A stretch of DNA of 64,000 nucleotides from Hofstenia miamia. Taxonomy: Eukaryota; Xenacoelomorpha; Acoela. Positions within the stretch are counted from its first letter, which is position 1. Each line of letters starts with the position of its first letter. The stretch covers positions 1,378,601-1,442,600 of the forward strand of contig SCFE01000113.1 in the NCBI GenBank assembly GCA_004352715.1, in the 5' to 3' direction. A program made the translations under genes and the position numbers. Shown here in pieces: positions 33,360-44,559 of the stretch. Under the pieces are notes generated by a model, which saw only the letters and a program-made list of their open reading frames with translations, was not told where the DNA came from and made no database searches.

Positions 33360-35420
33360 TTATCTCTAAGAATGAAACCTTTCTTGATCCTCTCACCGAT
33401 TACGTTATTAGAAGCTCAAGTAGCTTAGTAAAAGAGTTACAGAACGTTTCATGGAATAAAATGTATAAAATGTATACCGCGGATGATATGATTAAATATA
33501 TCACGAAAAAGAGGAAAATGTCTAAAGTTAATAGAACCTAGCAAACGGAGATATATAGAGGAAGGGATGAAACATTCAGACTTATTGCACCAGAAGTAGG
33601 AAAAAGCAGCAATGGAAAAAATTGCGTTCTGATAAAACAAACATATTGATAGGAAGTTATAAAAAAGTTAGCAATAAATTGTGCAAGCATAAAAATCAGG
33701 TAAACACCCAATGATCACGACGTTTCTACAAGAGCTTAAAGTTATCCAGATACAAGTGGGCAGTCATTAAATAATTTCAGAGCAAAAAAATGGAATCATA
33801 TAATAGAGCTTAGAACTAATCAAGAAATGGTAAGTGAGTCTAAGGAAATTGCACATGAAATAAGCATCAGTTTTAAAGAACTCGGTCGTTTTAAAGGTCC
33901 GTCTTCAGAAAAGGGTGAAAGTGATAATTTCAAATTTCATTTAAAATATATGAATTGAAAAGTTCAAAAAAAGCTATTGCAAAAATAAAGTGGAACATCA
34001 GGTATATCTGCGTTCATAATAAAGAAATACGCGAGATGATTTGAATAGTATTTACTATTCGTATATAATTTTTCAATACATACAAACACGTTTGCTAGTT
34101 CTAAAATCTGTCGAAATTATAGTCCTATTGCTGTCACCAACTAAGAATCAAAGGTTTTTCAAAAACTCCCTAGTAAACATATAACTTATTATCTGAATAA
34201 TAACAACATCTTCATGAAAAATCCATTTTGACTTGGTGAAAAAGTTGGCAGAATTGACGCTAGTTATCTATCACGGAAAATATCAGAAATGATTAGAACA
34301 ACGGCCTGACAATGCAATTGCAGTTTAAACTTGAGCAAAGCCTTCGATAGTCTGAATTATACGATTCTGAAATATAAATTTAAAAAATGGTCTTGATAAT
34401 GATGTCAGATTATTGATAAATAGTTTTCTAACTAATAGAATATATTCAATATATAAAGAGTGATAAAGGCGTTCCAAAGGGAACAGTCCTGAGCCCCATA
34501 TTGTTTAACCTAAATATAAACGACACAAACAATTGTATTAATAGTAGTCGTAAAGTGCTACAATACGCAAGTATGTTGTACAAATGTCAGTCCTATATTT
34601 GCAGCAAATAATCTACAGCAGAACATAGTAAACTCCAGGCGTTCTTCATTAAAAAAACTCACTTAAAATGGTGAAATACACAGTTCATATTTACTAGTAG
34701 AAATCTAAGAGATGTCTCTAAAAATATCGAGCTCAATTTTGCGGAAGAAGTCCAATAAAGAAAAGCAGTAGCATTACATATCTTGCGGTGAAATTAGAAG
34801 AATACGTTCAATTTAAAGAATTTGTAAATATGGAAGATCATGAAAATGGCAGCTGGAATCCTTTATTTAAAACAGTTAAGACCAATCATCCAGAGAATCC
34901 AAAGAAAAGAAGTACTAAATGCCTTCATAACCCCCAACTCAGTTACGATTCCATGCCATTGAATGGTATACAATTACGACGTATCACAACAAAGAGCGAA
35001 TAAATAACAGTTCAAACGTCAACAAACCAGAGTTAAGTTGAAACACCACAAAATATCAGCACCTAAATGTTTATGCAACATCTAAGTTTCAAAATTCTAT
35101 AAACAAATAAACATGAAAAACACTAAAAGTCTAGAAAACAACAAATTCACCATAAATTTAAGAACAAATGTATTTTGAAACATCAAACCAAGCATTCGTA
35201 TAACGTATCAACGATCTCTACATGGAAAAGCCTCGCCAATGATATAAAAACCGCTGATTCTGTAATCAAATTTAAAAAAACTAGTTAAACAGAACTTATT
35301 AAACAAACAACATCAAGTAGGAATATCTAAGAGACTAAACTTGTTTGGAGAAAATTTAATAATATAGTTTAAATTTTTTTATAATTGTAAGTATGTGTAT
35401 GTTTTAACTGTGTTTTATAT
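33360..35420 (+). pseudogene. Highly degenerate LINE (linker, RT and C-terminal region)
   Basis: Reading across frames on plus: a pre-RT linker (LVKELQNVSWNKMYKMYTAD near 33430), then CRNYSPIAVTN (near 34110), LSKAFDSLNYTIL (near 34335), KGVPKGTVLSPILFNLNIND (near 34470), a degenerate YA-x-x region (LQYASM near 34560), and finally STWKSLANDIKTADSVIKFK (near 35215-35275). These are the ordered landmarks of a CR1/L2-like LINE ORF2 after its endonuclease. Stops and indels are numerous. The catalytic aspartates are lost. The longest intact stretch is 34788-35003. Confidence 0.72.
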
Positions 35421-36257
35421 TTTTTAAATTATATCCCAATTTTTAAATAGTACATATTTTTATATACGAAAATTACAAGCAAACATAGGTTAGTTAATGT
35501 ATCTTTACAAAAGTTAACGTTCATAATTCGCAGTTCAGTTTTTGACTATGTCTTAAACCTTCTCCTCTTCTGAAATTTTCTTGACGTAAGCGAACTAATT
35601 TCCGCAGATGGTAGAGAAAAGAGATAATAACTTATTTAATTTTTGAAATATTTAATTACGAATAGGTGAGCAAGTGTTCCATTTACTCTAAAGAAAAAGT
35701 AATTTTTGCCGTTCCTCTAAAGTTGAAAAATCAAGATTAGGGTTAAGAATAAAAATAAATAATTTGCTTTTGATGAAATTACTTTGGTCATTCTCCATAT
35801 TATATATAAAATCAATATCCAAGAAATAACGTGATACTCCGCCTTATATGTATATATTACAAAAATTAAAAGTGTGTGGGGTGTGGGGAACTGCATAGAG
35901 CGAAAGAAACATTATGCATATTGAATTACAATGAAGGTGATCTCAAATATTTGGAACCAGACCTAAATTTGTTGGCTTAGTTTCATTAAGCCGGTTTTAA
36001 GATAAAAATTATCATTATTAATTGGTCAGTTAGGACTTAAAATTTTTTCAAGAAAGCGTCACATTGTAGGAATACCTGGGTTACTCTAGGTTAAAGCTTT
36101 AATGACTACAGTTGATATCTTATGTATGAGATTTTTGTTCACTACAAAATAGGACAATTAATTTCAATTTTAAAGAATAATAACTAAGTGTACATGAAAC
36201 AAATTACAACTATAAACTTTAACAAAACAGCTACAGTAAATATTAGAAATGACTTAC
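35421..36257. other. AT-rich DNA with a possible 36-base minus exon
   Basis: At about 35560-35595 the minus strand has an AG acceptor followed by FAYVKKISEEEK and a GTTTAAG donor. It is too short and too purine-rich upstream to accept alone. Confidence 0.2.
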
Positions 36258-36417
36258 TGCTAGTGCGATTGGATTATCATCGTCATCTGTAATATAATTA
36301 CATTTAGTTCGCTTCTCAGAAGGATATGCGAATCGTTGATAACTTTTAATGGTTCTCTGGATATCTAATGGAAGCTTTTCACAGAGCATTTCACAGAGCT
36401 TTTCACAGGCTATTTGC
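36258..36417 (-). CDS. Candidate host exon, unknown protein, abutting a LINE
   Basis: The minus frame is open for 53 codons: QIACEKLCEMLCEKLPLDIQ, then RTIKSYQRFAYPSEKRTKCN, then YITDDDDNPIALA. It ends at a consensus donor, CA|GTAAGTCA. Composition is clearly coding-like. Its upstream edge coincides with the start of the LINE at 36416. The AG there (AATAAACAG|GC) lacks a pyrimidine tract, so the exon may really have extended further and been cut by the insertion. It lies on the same strand as the Rel exons but 10.7 kb upstream, and its phase-0 end does not fit the phase-1 start at 25501. It may belong to another exon chain or another gene. I do not recognise the protein. Confidence 0.5.
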
Positions 36418-36450
36418 CTGTTTATTATACAGTTTAATTAGATTACAGTT
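36416..36450 (+). repeat. LINE 5' leader sharing a 21-base string with the 42.6-kb LINE
   Basis: The 21 bases at 36416-36436 (G then CCTGTTTATTATACAGTTTA) occur identically at 42600-42620, in each case just upstream of a LINE first open frame. It may be a conserved 5' leader or promoter fragment, or a shared target sequence. Confidence 0.55.
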
Positions 36451-37082
36451 ATGCCTCCAATTTCGCGGTCCGTCCTTAAAAATTTGAACGATGGCCAGTT
36501 TACCTCTGCTGTTGCTGGTCTGAAGAAAGACGCCATCATTCCGTAGTTGCGCCAAGCTGTTACTTCTCTCTCTACCTCGAGCCCCTCCTCCAATGATGGT
36601 TCTGGTGTCATATCATCCTTTTCTGAATCCCTCACAAAGCTTTCCTCCGATGTTTCCTGTCTACAATCTCAAATGTTTTCCTACAATGCTGCTGGATCAC
36701 GTACTGTCTCATCTCTCCCCAATCGTCCTGCTCCAAGTTTCACACCCGCGCTTGCTCCTTCTGCTCTACCGCATCCTCCTAAGCAGTCTATCCCTTCATC
36801 TACTAACCGTAATCGTCCTCGTCCAGTTTTTGGTTCTAGTGCTTCCTGCCGTCTCCCTGCTATTCCAATTAGTTCACTTCCGCCGCCTCCCCGCAAAGCG
36901 CATATCTATATTGGCAGTTTTGCTTTCTCTGTGTCCACCTCCGATGTTGTTGATCACCTTCGTTCCTCCTCTCTTCAATTTGATGATGTCCTTTCCATTC
37001 CTCCACGTCCTGACTCTCCATTTGTATCCTTCCATGTTGTCTGCGATCAAGAGTCTCATCTTGCACTCATGAATCCTGATGT
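36451..37082 (+). pseudogene. LINE ORF1 (nucleic-acid-binding protein), interrupted
   Basis: An ATG at 36451 opens a frame that has one in-frame TAG at 36544 and otherwise continues to the gap. A short N-terminal domain is followed by a coiled-coil-like stretch (SFSESLTKLSSDVSCLQSQM) and a proline/serine-rich linker. Then comes KAHIYIGSFAFSVSTSDVVD with FVSFHVVCDQESHLALMNPD. The last block resembles the RRM-like or esterase-adjacent module in ORF1 proteins of CR1-type LINEs, which bind element RNA. High GC and strong codon bias contrast with the neighbourhood, so the insertion is fairly young. The end is lost in the gap. Confidence 0.72.
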
Positions 37083-37837
37083 NNNNNNNNNNNNNNNNNN
37101 NNNNNNNNNNNNNNNNNNNNNNNNNNNNNNNNNNNNNNNNNNNNNNNNNNNNNNNNNNNNNNNNNNNNNNNNNNNNNNNNNNNNNNNNNNNNNNNNNNNN
37201 NNNNNNNNNNNNNNNNNNNNNNNNNNNNNNNNNNNNNNNNNNNNNNNNNNNNNNNNNNNNNNNNNNNNNNNNNNNNNNNNNNNNNNNNNNNNNNNNNNNN
37301 NNNNNNNNNNNNNNNNNNNNNNNNNNNNNNNNNNNNNNNNNNNNNNNNNNNNNNNNNNNNNNNNNNNNNNNNNNNNNNNNNNNNNNNNNNNNNNNNNNNN
37401 NNNNNNNNNNNNNNNNNNNNNNNNNNNNNNNNNNNNNNNNNNNNNNNNNNNNNNNNNNNNNNNNNNNNNNNNNNNNNNNNNNNNNNNNNNNNNNNNNNNN
37501 NNNNNNNNNNNNNNNNNNNNNNNNNNNNNNNNNNNNNNNNNNNNNNNNNNNNNNNNNNNNNNNNNNNNNNNNNNNNNNNNNNNNNNNNNNNNNNNNNNNN
37601 NNNNNNNNNNNNNNNNNNNNNNNNNNNNNNNNNNNNNNNNNNNNNNNNNNNNNNNNNNNNNNNNNNNNNNNNNNNNNNNNNNNNNNNNNNNNNNNNNNNN
37701 NNNNNNNNNNNNNNNNNNNNNNNNNNNNNNNNNNNNNNNNNNNNNNNNNNNNNNNNNNNNNNNNNNNNNNNNNNNNNNNNNNNNNNNNNNNNNNNNNNNN
37801 NNNNNNNNNNNNNNNNNNNNNNNNNNNNNNNNNNNNN
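37083..37837. other. Assembly gap (755 Ns)
   Basis: It interrupts the LINE between ORF1 and the endonuclease domain, so the start of ORF2 is not visible. Confidence 0.99.
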
Positions 37838-38590
37838 GCTGTTGTTCTCAGTGACCATGTTGTTTCTCTGCTCTGCGTTTGCAAACCCCCTTCGAGTAGT
37901 GCCTTTCGTATTCCCATTGCTGATTTATCATCTATGTTTGAGTCTTTTCATGAACAGTCTATCTCCCTCTCTCGTCATCTTGGCTTTTCCATTCGTCCTC
38001 ATTTTCTTGTTTGTGGTGACTTCAATCTTCCTAATGTCTGCTGGAATGCGTTCGACTCTACTGACACTTATGAATCTGCAGTTTTAGATGTTTTTGCTTG
38101 CTATTCTCTTGAACAACTTGTATTTTCTCCTACTTCCAGCTTGATTTGGTTCCCGTGCTCTCACCCCGATTACATATTCGACATATCTGTGATCCCTGTT
38201 CCTGTTAAGCTGTCAGATCACTCATTCGTCTGCTTCAATCTGTCTGTCAACTCTACTTCTCTATCTGCTTATCCGGCTGCTCCACAATATGCTCGATTTA
38301 ACAGTGACTTTCTATCACTTAATGCTGCTCTCTCATCTTCGCTCCCCGTTTTTAGTGATTCCTTTACAGTTGATGATTGGTTCACTTTCTTACATCAAGT
38401 TATTTCTTCTCGTCGGCGGAAAAAGCGTGCTTCTCTTCCTTTCTATTTTTCGTCCCTTACTGTGCACTCCTTGAATAAATTGAAGTCTTACAAACGGCAT
38501 TCTGGTAGTACTGCTTCTCCGAAGCTTGCTTCTCTCACAGAAGATGTTATCAATTTTATGGAACTTGACAAAGTCTCTTTTCTGTCCAGC
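37838..38590 (+). pseudogene. LINE ORF2: apurinic-type endonuclease domain and linker
   Basis: The frame emerging from the gap carries the second half of an exonuclease-endonuclease-phosphatase domain: HFLVCGDFNLPNVCWNAFDS (the GDFN motif with its catalytic Asp and Asn), a central LEQLVFSPTSS block, DYIFDISVIPV (the LD-x-I-x-x-x block), then KLSDHSFVCFNL (the SDH motif). A basic linker (SSRRRKKRASLPFYFSS) follows, as in CR1/Jockey-like elements. It nicks target DNA during retrotransposition. The reading is unbroken from 37838 into the RT remnant. At about 38580 the frame shifts. Confidence 0.85.
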
Positions 38591-39265
38591 TTCTCGACTC
38601 GTCTATCTCTTCTCCTGTCTCCGTTACTAGTGATGCCCCTCAAGGCTCAGTGTTTGCTGTTCTTTTCTTCCTCGTTGCCATTAACGACCTCCTTCATTCT
38701 GTTCTCAACTCGTCTTGCCTGTTGTATGTCAACGACACTGCGATTTTTTATTTTGGCTGATCTTTTGCTTCTAACATTGCTTCTGATCTTGAGCAATTGT
38801 CTACTTGTGCCTTATTCAACCATCTTGATTTTAGCACTACCAAGAGATGTGCTGGTATTTCCTTTTCTGTGTCTCCCCCTTCTGATTTGCCTCTATCTGT
38901 GAATTTTGCTCCTCATCACACTCACCTTGGAGTTCAACTTGCTGCCAACTTAAATTGGACTGGACCTCCCCAAAGCTAATTCCTCGCTATTTGCCCTTTT
39001 CCGTAATGTTTCTTTTAATACCTCGTCCACTGTGAAACTCTCTTTATTCAAGTCCATTCCTCATGCCATTCTTCTGTACGCGTCTCCCTGTTGATTGCCT
39101 TCTCGTGCTTAGTTCCACTCCATGGAACGTCTCCAGAAACGTGCTTTCAAATGGATTTCCCCTTTGGCATATAAAGACGCTATGCTGAAATTCTCCACTC
39201 CCCGCTGTCACTCTACTTCCATGCCTGTGATCGCCTCCCGTTCAATCGACTGCTTACTCGTAAAT
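38590..39265 (+). pseudogene. LINE ORF2: truncated reverse transcriptase and C-terminus
   Basis: After the endonuclease linker the sequence jumps into the middle of the RT: SSPVTSDAPQGSVFAVLFFL, then AINDLLHSVLNSSCLLYVND with TAIF. The RT motifs 0 to A that should precede QGSV are missing, so an internal deletion of several hundred bases occurred. The catalytic YADD is YVND, with the first Asp lost. C-terminal landmarks follow: HTHLGVQLAANLNW, then MERLQKRAFKWISPLAYKDA near 39122. Several stops and shifts occur. Inactive. Confidence 0.82.
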
Positions 39266-39545
39266 TGGATCCAGAGGCGCACCCAGAGGGGGGGGGGACG
39301 TTCCCCCCCTCAACAGAGCAGAGCTGCTTGCATTCCTCATGAAATATTTGTCTGGAACTAGTGGCGTAAGCAAGGTGTCGAATGTCTCTCAGTCAGATTT
39401 TCAAAACGGCCTTTGACTGTTTAAATAAAAATATTTTTGGTAAAAGATATTAAAAAATTATAAACTAAGGTGATGAAATGCATTTCTTAGCGTCGAATTC
39501 ATCAATATTATGGCGGAGATATTCCCCTGGTGTAAAACCCTGCTC
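39266..39545. mobile_element. Probable hAT-like insertion at the end of the LINE
   Basis: The LINE reading ends at LDPEAHPE, where CAGAGGCGCACCCAGAGGGG begins, followed by a poly-G run and GACGTTCCCCCCC. CAGAGGCGCACCCAG is a common hAT terminal start. A second candidate boundary lies at 39360 (AGTGGCGTAAGCAAGG), and GGTGTAAAACCCTGCTCAC at 39518-39536 could be an inverted partner. The exact right end is uncertain. Confidence 0.4.
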
Positions 39546-40711
39546 ACTGCCCACCTATAATAACCATAGTATATAATATGTATTGGCTCTTTTCTATGTC
39601 TGCAGGGGTAGACAATATTAAATTGATGTTGCAATTAATGCAATAATTGGAAATTAATTAACCTATTGAATACTTTACAAATTATTGAAATATATAAATT
39701 ATTTATGATTCACTTAAATCTTCCTGAAATATGTAATCAATTTCTGATTCCAGAAGCATTATTATCCTGTCTAGTAAAGTTATATAGTATTGGCTGTTGA
39801 GTGTACTGCTCAATTTGATGACCAAAAAATATATCATGCTTCTACCACCCAATTCAATGTTTTATGTATATTGAAGGCTTAACATTAACCTTATTTCACA
39901 CCATTGTGACATTCTGTCGGACACCTCATCTTGTCATGTCAAACCTAAAGAAATTAAACTATGATCTCAGCGTTTACATAAGGTATCTATGGCAGAACCA
40001 AATTTCCCATTAGCAATATCTAACTTTTGATTTTCTAGAACAATTTCTTTTTAGTGCTAACAGATGTTTGATTTTTATTGACACCAAACTAGTTAACTTA
40101 TTATTTTTGATCTAATATTTTCATTCTAAATATTGCCAAAAATTGGAAATAATCTATTGTCTGAAACACAAAAATTGATTAATTTACTAAAGTAAAAAAA
40201 TCTATTTGTAGGGTTCCAATTAAAAATTGCATACTCCTGCGTGCCTGTAATTTATGACGAGGAGCAAATAACAGCGCTACTTAAGTGAAACTAGGCCATT
40301 TTGAATGAAATTTGGACTAAACATTTGGAAAAGATAGGTTGAAATTGAACAAATAGACCACAGTTTTAGTGAATGCTATATAATTTGTTTAACGTTTTGA
40401 AATTGTATATTGAAGAACTGAATTTATTATTTTCAATTCAATGTCCAGATTTCATTGATAATTTCTATTCTAAGATACCTTACTTTGATCTAGCAAGCCG
40501 CAATATTGTAGAAAACCTCCTAAAAAATCTCATGAAAATATGCAGAATTGGAATTAAATGGGTTGTTGTGGATTCATGCTGGGCAGGGATTGGCCTAAAT
40601 TTTTTGATTAGAGTTATTAAAGTCTAAGACGGTAAGAAATATCTAGAGATCACCTTACTACAAAATGAAAGAAGTGTTTCCTATTGAAATTTGGAACAGT
40701 AAACAGTGCAN
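39546..40711. other. AT-rich DNA, no gene seen
   Basis: An 84-codon plus frame at 40373-40627 has no recognisable motif. A single N at 40711 marks a join directly before the Penelope fragment. Confidence 0.4.
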
Positions 40712-40960
40712 TTGAAAAGTATTTATTTGCTTGTTCAGTATGTTGGTCCGTCCTAATTTCTTTAATTATAATGCTTCCCCTATTTTTGTATTGCTAGTTT
40801 TTATAATGATGTTAAAATTGTCTTTTTTAATTTCATGATGGTGTTGAAATATTTCAGTATTTAAATGTCCAATAATATGCTCTTTTATGCGTTTCCCGAA
40901 ATGGCGGCCTGTTTCTCTAATGTACAATTTGTTACAATTGCCACATTGATATTTATAGTA
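40712..40960 (-). pseudogene. Penelope-like element GIY-YIG endonuclease fragment
   Basis: The minus frame from 40960 reads YYKYQCGNCNKLYIRETGRH, then FGKRIKEHIIGHLN, a histidine-rich spacer (IFQHHHEIKKDNFNIIIK), then KIGEAL, a stop, and LKKLGRTNILNKQINTF. This is the GIY-YIG-type nuclease at the C-terminus of Penelope-like elements. Family features seen are the CxxC, the Y-I-x-ETGRxxxxRIxEH core with its catalytic Arg, and the glutamate of GEAL. The usual YIGETGR is YIRETGR here. Only the nuclease remains. The upstream side is cut by a LINE 3' end at 40961 and the other side by a single N at 40711. Confidence 0.82.
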
Positions 40961-41220
40961 CTGCTGCTAATTACATCTTGACTCCCAAGCCTCCAACATC
41001 CATTGATTTTTTCCCTGTCGCCAAGCTTCAAGAAATCTTTGATGTCTTTCGTGTTTGCTCAGCCCTTCTCCAACTTCTACTACTCTTCCATTTGCTCCTA
41101 TTCCATCTCTTCTGACTGCCCTCGCTGCCGTGAAACTTGATTTGTTTTTATTTTTTTTGGTGTGTATGCCTTCAGCGGCTAAATAAATTCATTCATTATT
41201 ATGATTATTATTCAATGTTA
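40961..41220 (+). mobile_element. LINE 3' end with ATTC/ATT tail
   Basis: A relatively GC-rich 250-base block includes CCAAGCCTCCAACATCCATT and TGACTGCCCTCGCTGCCGTG. It ends AGCGGCTAAATAAATTCATTCATT and passes into ATTATGATTATTATTC. A CGGCTAAATAAATTCATTCATT ending is typical of CR1/L2-type LINE 3' termini. It may be the displaced tail of the 36.4-39.3-kb element, as base composition is similar, but no overlap proves it. Confidence 0.55.
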
Positions 41221-42259
41221 ACAAAATACTTACTCAAAGTTGACAGTGACATTGACAACTTCAAACTAAAACAATAAATTATGCAAAATATGTGTATTAT
41301 TGGATGTTGAAATGATAAATATTATGCATTCTGGCAAAAAATTCTAACACACAGTGCCCAAAATATTATGCAAATAGGTTTTAAATAGGCTTAAAATTTC
41401 TCATTACAAAGAAGCAAAATCAAACAATGATTAACATAATTATGCAATAAACAACATTAAGACTAAATTATATTATATAGTAAAGTGAAGCATAGATAAT
41501 TTGGAGTAACATAATGAAGCAGTGATTAAGGGTTTTCCAGTTACTAGTAAGTAAAATTTATTTACAAGTAACTTACTGGTTACTTAACTGATACGCTGGT
41601 AAAAATTCAACTTTAAATTCGAAAACTAAGAGAAGCAAACATTGGGAAAATTTTTAATCAACATTCTCCTCAGAAGGAAAACAATTAAGCTGCCATGATG
41701 TATTAAGATTTTATAGAGCCTGTCAGTCAAATTTTTTTCCAGCATTATAGAGCTGTTGCTTAACAAAATTTTTATTGATTGTCGCAAATTCCTTGTAATA
41801 GGACCGTGGACTTTGGATGGTTAAGCCCGCTACATTTGCATGCCTGGTGAAACAGTGGTGTTCTAATAATTTAATCTTCGATATCTTTCAGAATACGGAC
41901 TCTATGTAATCGACCGTGAGTAGTCGACTAATATGAATTTGTTAGTAAAGTCTAGAGATATTTATTCATGTTGGAAATCCTTAATCACATTTGAACAATC
42001 TGGGAACGAGAGAATTCAATTATTTCACTATAATATACGTTGCGGAACAGAACATATAACCCATTCTGCTTGATGTCACCATTCAATGAGTAAAAGCATC
42101 GTGTAAGCATTAGGGTCAGCATTGTGTCTTGACAAGGTATTTTTATGCCAATTTATTAATTTTGTTGTTTGTTTAGGATGGTTGCTTATAGATGACATAA
42201 TAAATACATTTGAATGTGAAATATTACATCGAGATTTTCTAGATATTGACTTTTTATCA
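41221..42259. other. AT-rich DNA, no gene seen
   Basis: No feature was recognised. Confidence 0.5.
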
Positions 42260-42291
<32 letters not shown>

Positions 42292-42599
42292 NNNNNNNNN
42301 NNNNNNNNNNNNNNNNNNNNNNNNNNNNNNNNNNNNNNNNNNNNNNNNNNNNNNNNNNNNNNNNNNNNNNNNNNNNNNNNNNNNNNNNNNNNNNNNNNNN
42401 NNNNNNNNNNNNNNNNNNNNNNNNNNNNNNNNNNNNNNNNNNNNNNNNNNNNNNNNNNNNNNNNNNNNNNNNNNNNNNNNNNNNNNNNNNNNNNNNNNNN
42501 NNNNNNNNNNNNNNNNNNNNNNNNNNNNNNNNNNNNNNNNNNNNNNNNNNNNNNNNNNNNNNNNNNNNNNNNNNNNNNNNNNNNNNNATATATATATAT
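42260..42599. repeat. (TA)n microsatellite with gap
   Basis: TA runs on each side of a 296-N gap (42292-42587). The right run ends directly at the LINE leader at 42600. Confidence 0.97.
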
Positions 42600-43310
42600 G
42601 CCTGTTTATTATACAGTTTATTAGGTTTTCAGACCCGTTAGATCATGAAATCTTGAAGCTGCTTGAAATGAACGAAGTAGTCAAGAAACGATTACCATCG
42701 GACTACCAACTAGGAAACTATTACCCAACAATCCCTGAAATGGGTGGACTGGATGCTCAGGAACTGAATCTATTTGTGTCAAAAGCGAAACGAGGCAACC
42801 TGGAGTGCTTCACACAAAATTCAATGAATACGAACTTCACAGGACAACTGGAACGGATTATCAAAGTCAGTGGACCAAAGAAGAAAGAAAAAAGACAAAG
42901 GATATCCCGAAGAATTATTGAAAATTGATAAAATTCAAACTGCGATCAACAAAGGTTCAGTTACTCCAAATGCACCAATGCAGACGAAACGAAACATGAG
43001 GCCCAACAACAGAACAATGAATACTGCGGATACAAATCATCAACAAGTGAAAATAATTGGAATTAAGGAGAACAACAAAAACTCTAGAATTGAACGACAA
43101 CCAGAGGACTTTAAAGCAACCGAAAATATTACCAATAGCTTGAGCATTGTATCGAAACCAGAAGACGTTATGCGACTTGAGAAGTACGACAAGGACAAGA
43201 ACCGGACTGTTTTAATAACTTTGGGCAGCAGCTGGGAGGCCCGAACTCTGTTAAATAAAGCCATGCAAGAGAGGCTATACCAAAAAAAGCGCAATACTAA
43301 TACTCCCTGA
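42600..43310 (+). pseudogene. LINE ORF1, second family
   Basis: After the shared leader string, one frame (to 42928) reads LDHEILKLLEMNEVVKKRLP and YYPTIPEMGGLDAQELNLFV. The next frame (42870-43310) continues with a basic Asn-rich stretch, then VMRLEKYDKDKNRTVLITLG and SSWEARTLLNKAMQER. The last block looks like the RNA-binding end of a LINE ORF1 (R-G-xx-xxxRxVxVxLxSxxxAxxLL). A single frameshift near 42900 separates the halves. An endonuclease follows in the expected position. Different from the 36.4-kb ORF1. Confidence 0.65.
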
Positions 43311-43434
43311 GCTCTCTATCAGAGAGAAGATAATTGAGAAGGCGATACTGCAGAAAGGTATTCAATGATCCATCAAGATGAAATTGACAAATCGCGAATC
43401 AAAATAAGAAATCTCAAGCTTTATATGGACAAAA

Positions 43435-44510
43435 ATGAAGTTTGCGCATTCTTGTGATGAAAGCAAGATCTGCTACGAAACCCCTCTCCCGGGAACTCTT
43501 TCATACAAAATAGATGTATGTCTTATCTCAGAAACGTGGTACAAATCTTGTGATGAATTATCTTTTATGAGAATTAAAAGGTATCATACCTATAGACATG
43601 ATCGCAACGACACAAACTCCACAAAGAAGCAGGGTGGGGGAGGCATTGCAGCGTACATCAGTGATAATTTTAAAACCGAATCACTTCAGCCAATAAATGA
43701 ACCTAGCCTGGAAACATTATGGTTCAGAATCAATGGAACTATTGAGCGGATCTTCTGTGTTATTTATTATCCTCCGAAAATTCAAAATCTAAAGAGTATA
43801 TTGGCCGTATTGTAGCCAATTCTGAACATTTTATTGCACAAAGACCGAATTGATTGCTAATTGTCGCCGGTGATGTAATGATCTCGTGACAGTTTGCCCA
43901 CTCACAATGGTCTTCAAGTGAAACACACGTAGAAAGAAGCAACTGGATCACATCTTGTGCACACATCCACATATCTACGAGACAGTATATACTATCGCTA
44001 CAGCCATCTTGGAATAATTTGTGAGCCCTCTATCAAAAGCAGACCACAACGTAAAAAAGTTTCTTTCAGAGATCAAAGAAAAGAGTGCAAAGAGTTGTTC
44101 GGCATTACACTAGGTTGTTATGATCTTGCGCCTCTTGCTGAGATGGATGACCCAAATGAACAGCTGACTTTACTTCTCCGTCTCCTCACCGAATTGGTAG
44201 ATTTATGTTTTCCCATTCGCACAATTAAATTGTCACAAAGGGATCCACAACACATGAGTCCTCTCCTTAAATATCTCCTGAATAAAAAACAAAAAATGAA
44301 AAACCCAAGGCGTTTAACTGAAATTGACATCGAAATCAAGCGCACCATAAAAGCAAAGCGGTCTCAAAAAAGTACTGTGCACTAGTGGACCGAAGTTAAC
44401 CAATATCGAGGCAAAAATAAAGAACATGATGATATCCCCTCTACGTGCAATCAAATCAATGACTACTTCTGCTCTATATCAACAATAAAACATGGAATAT
44501 GGGAACTCCC
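43435..44510 (+). pseudogene. LINE ORF2 endonuclease domain, RT missing
   Basis: The frame 43435-43815 gives the start of an APE-type endonuclease: KIDVCLISETWY (the E-TW catalytic Glu motif), YHTYRHDRNDTN, QGGGGIAAYISDNF, ETLWFRI. Later pieces in shifted frames are LIVAGDV (GDFN-equivalent), HILCTHPHIYETV (the LDHIL block, near 43945), and SKADHN (SDH-equivalent, near 44035). A linker then includes ALVD and YRGKNKEHDDIPSTCNQIND up to about 44490. The reverse transcriptase expected next is absent. The sequence switches to another retroelement fragment. At least three frameshifts. Confidence 0.78.
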
Positions 44511-44559
44511 AAATTCTAGTAAATAAATTAAAACAAGTAATTAATGATAAAAGTGGAGA

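Noticed and set aside
36593-37072. Leucine-rich plus frame overlapping the LINE ORF1
   Set aside because: Shadow frame of ORF1, as are the minus frames at 36681-37066.
43760-43972. Minus frames at 43040-43294, 43760-43972 and 44118-44348
   Set aside because: Antisense of the plus-strand LINE.
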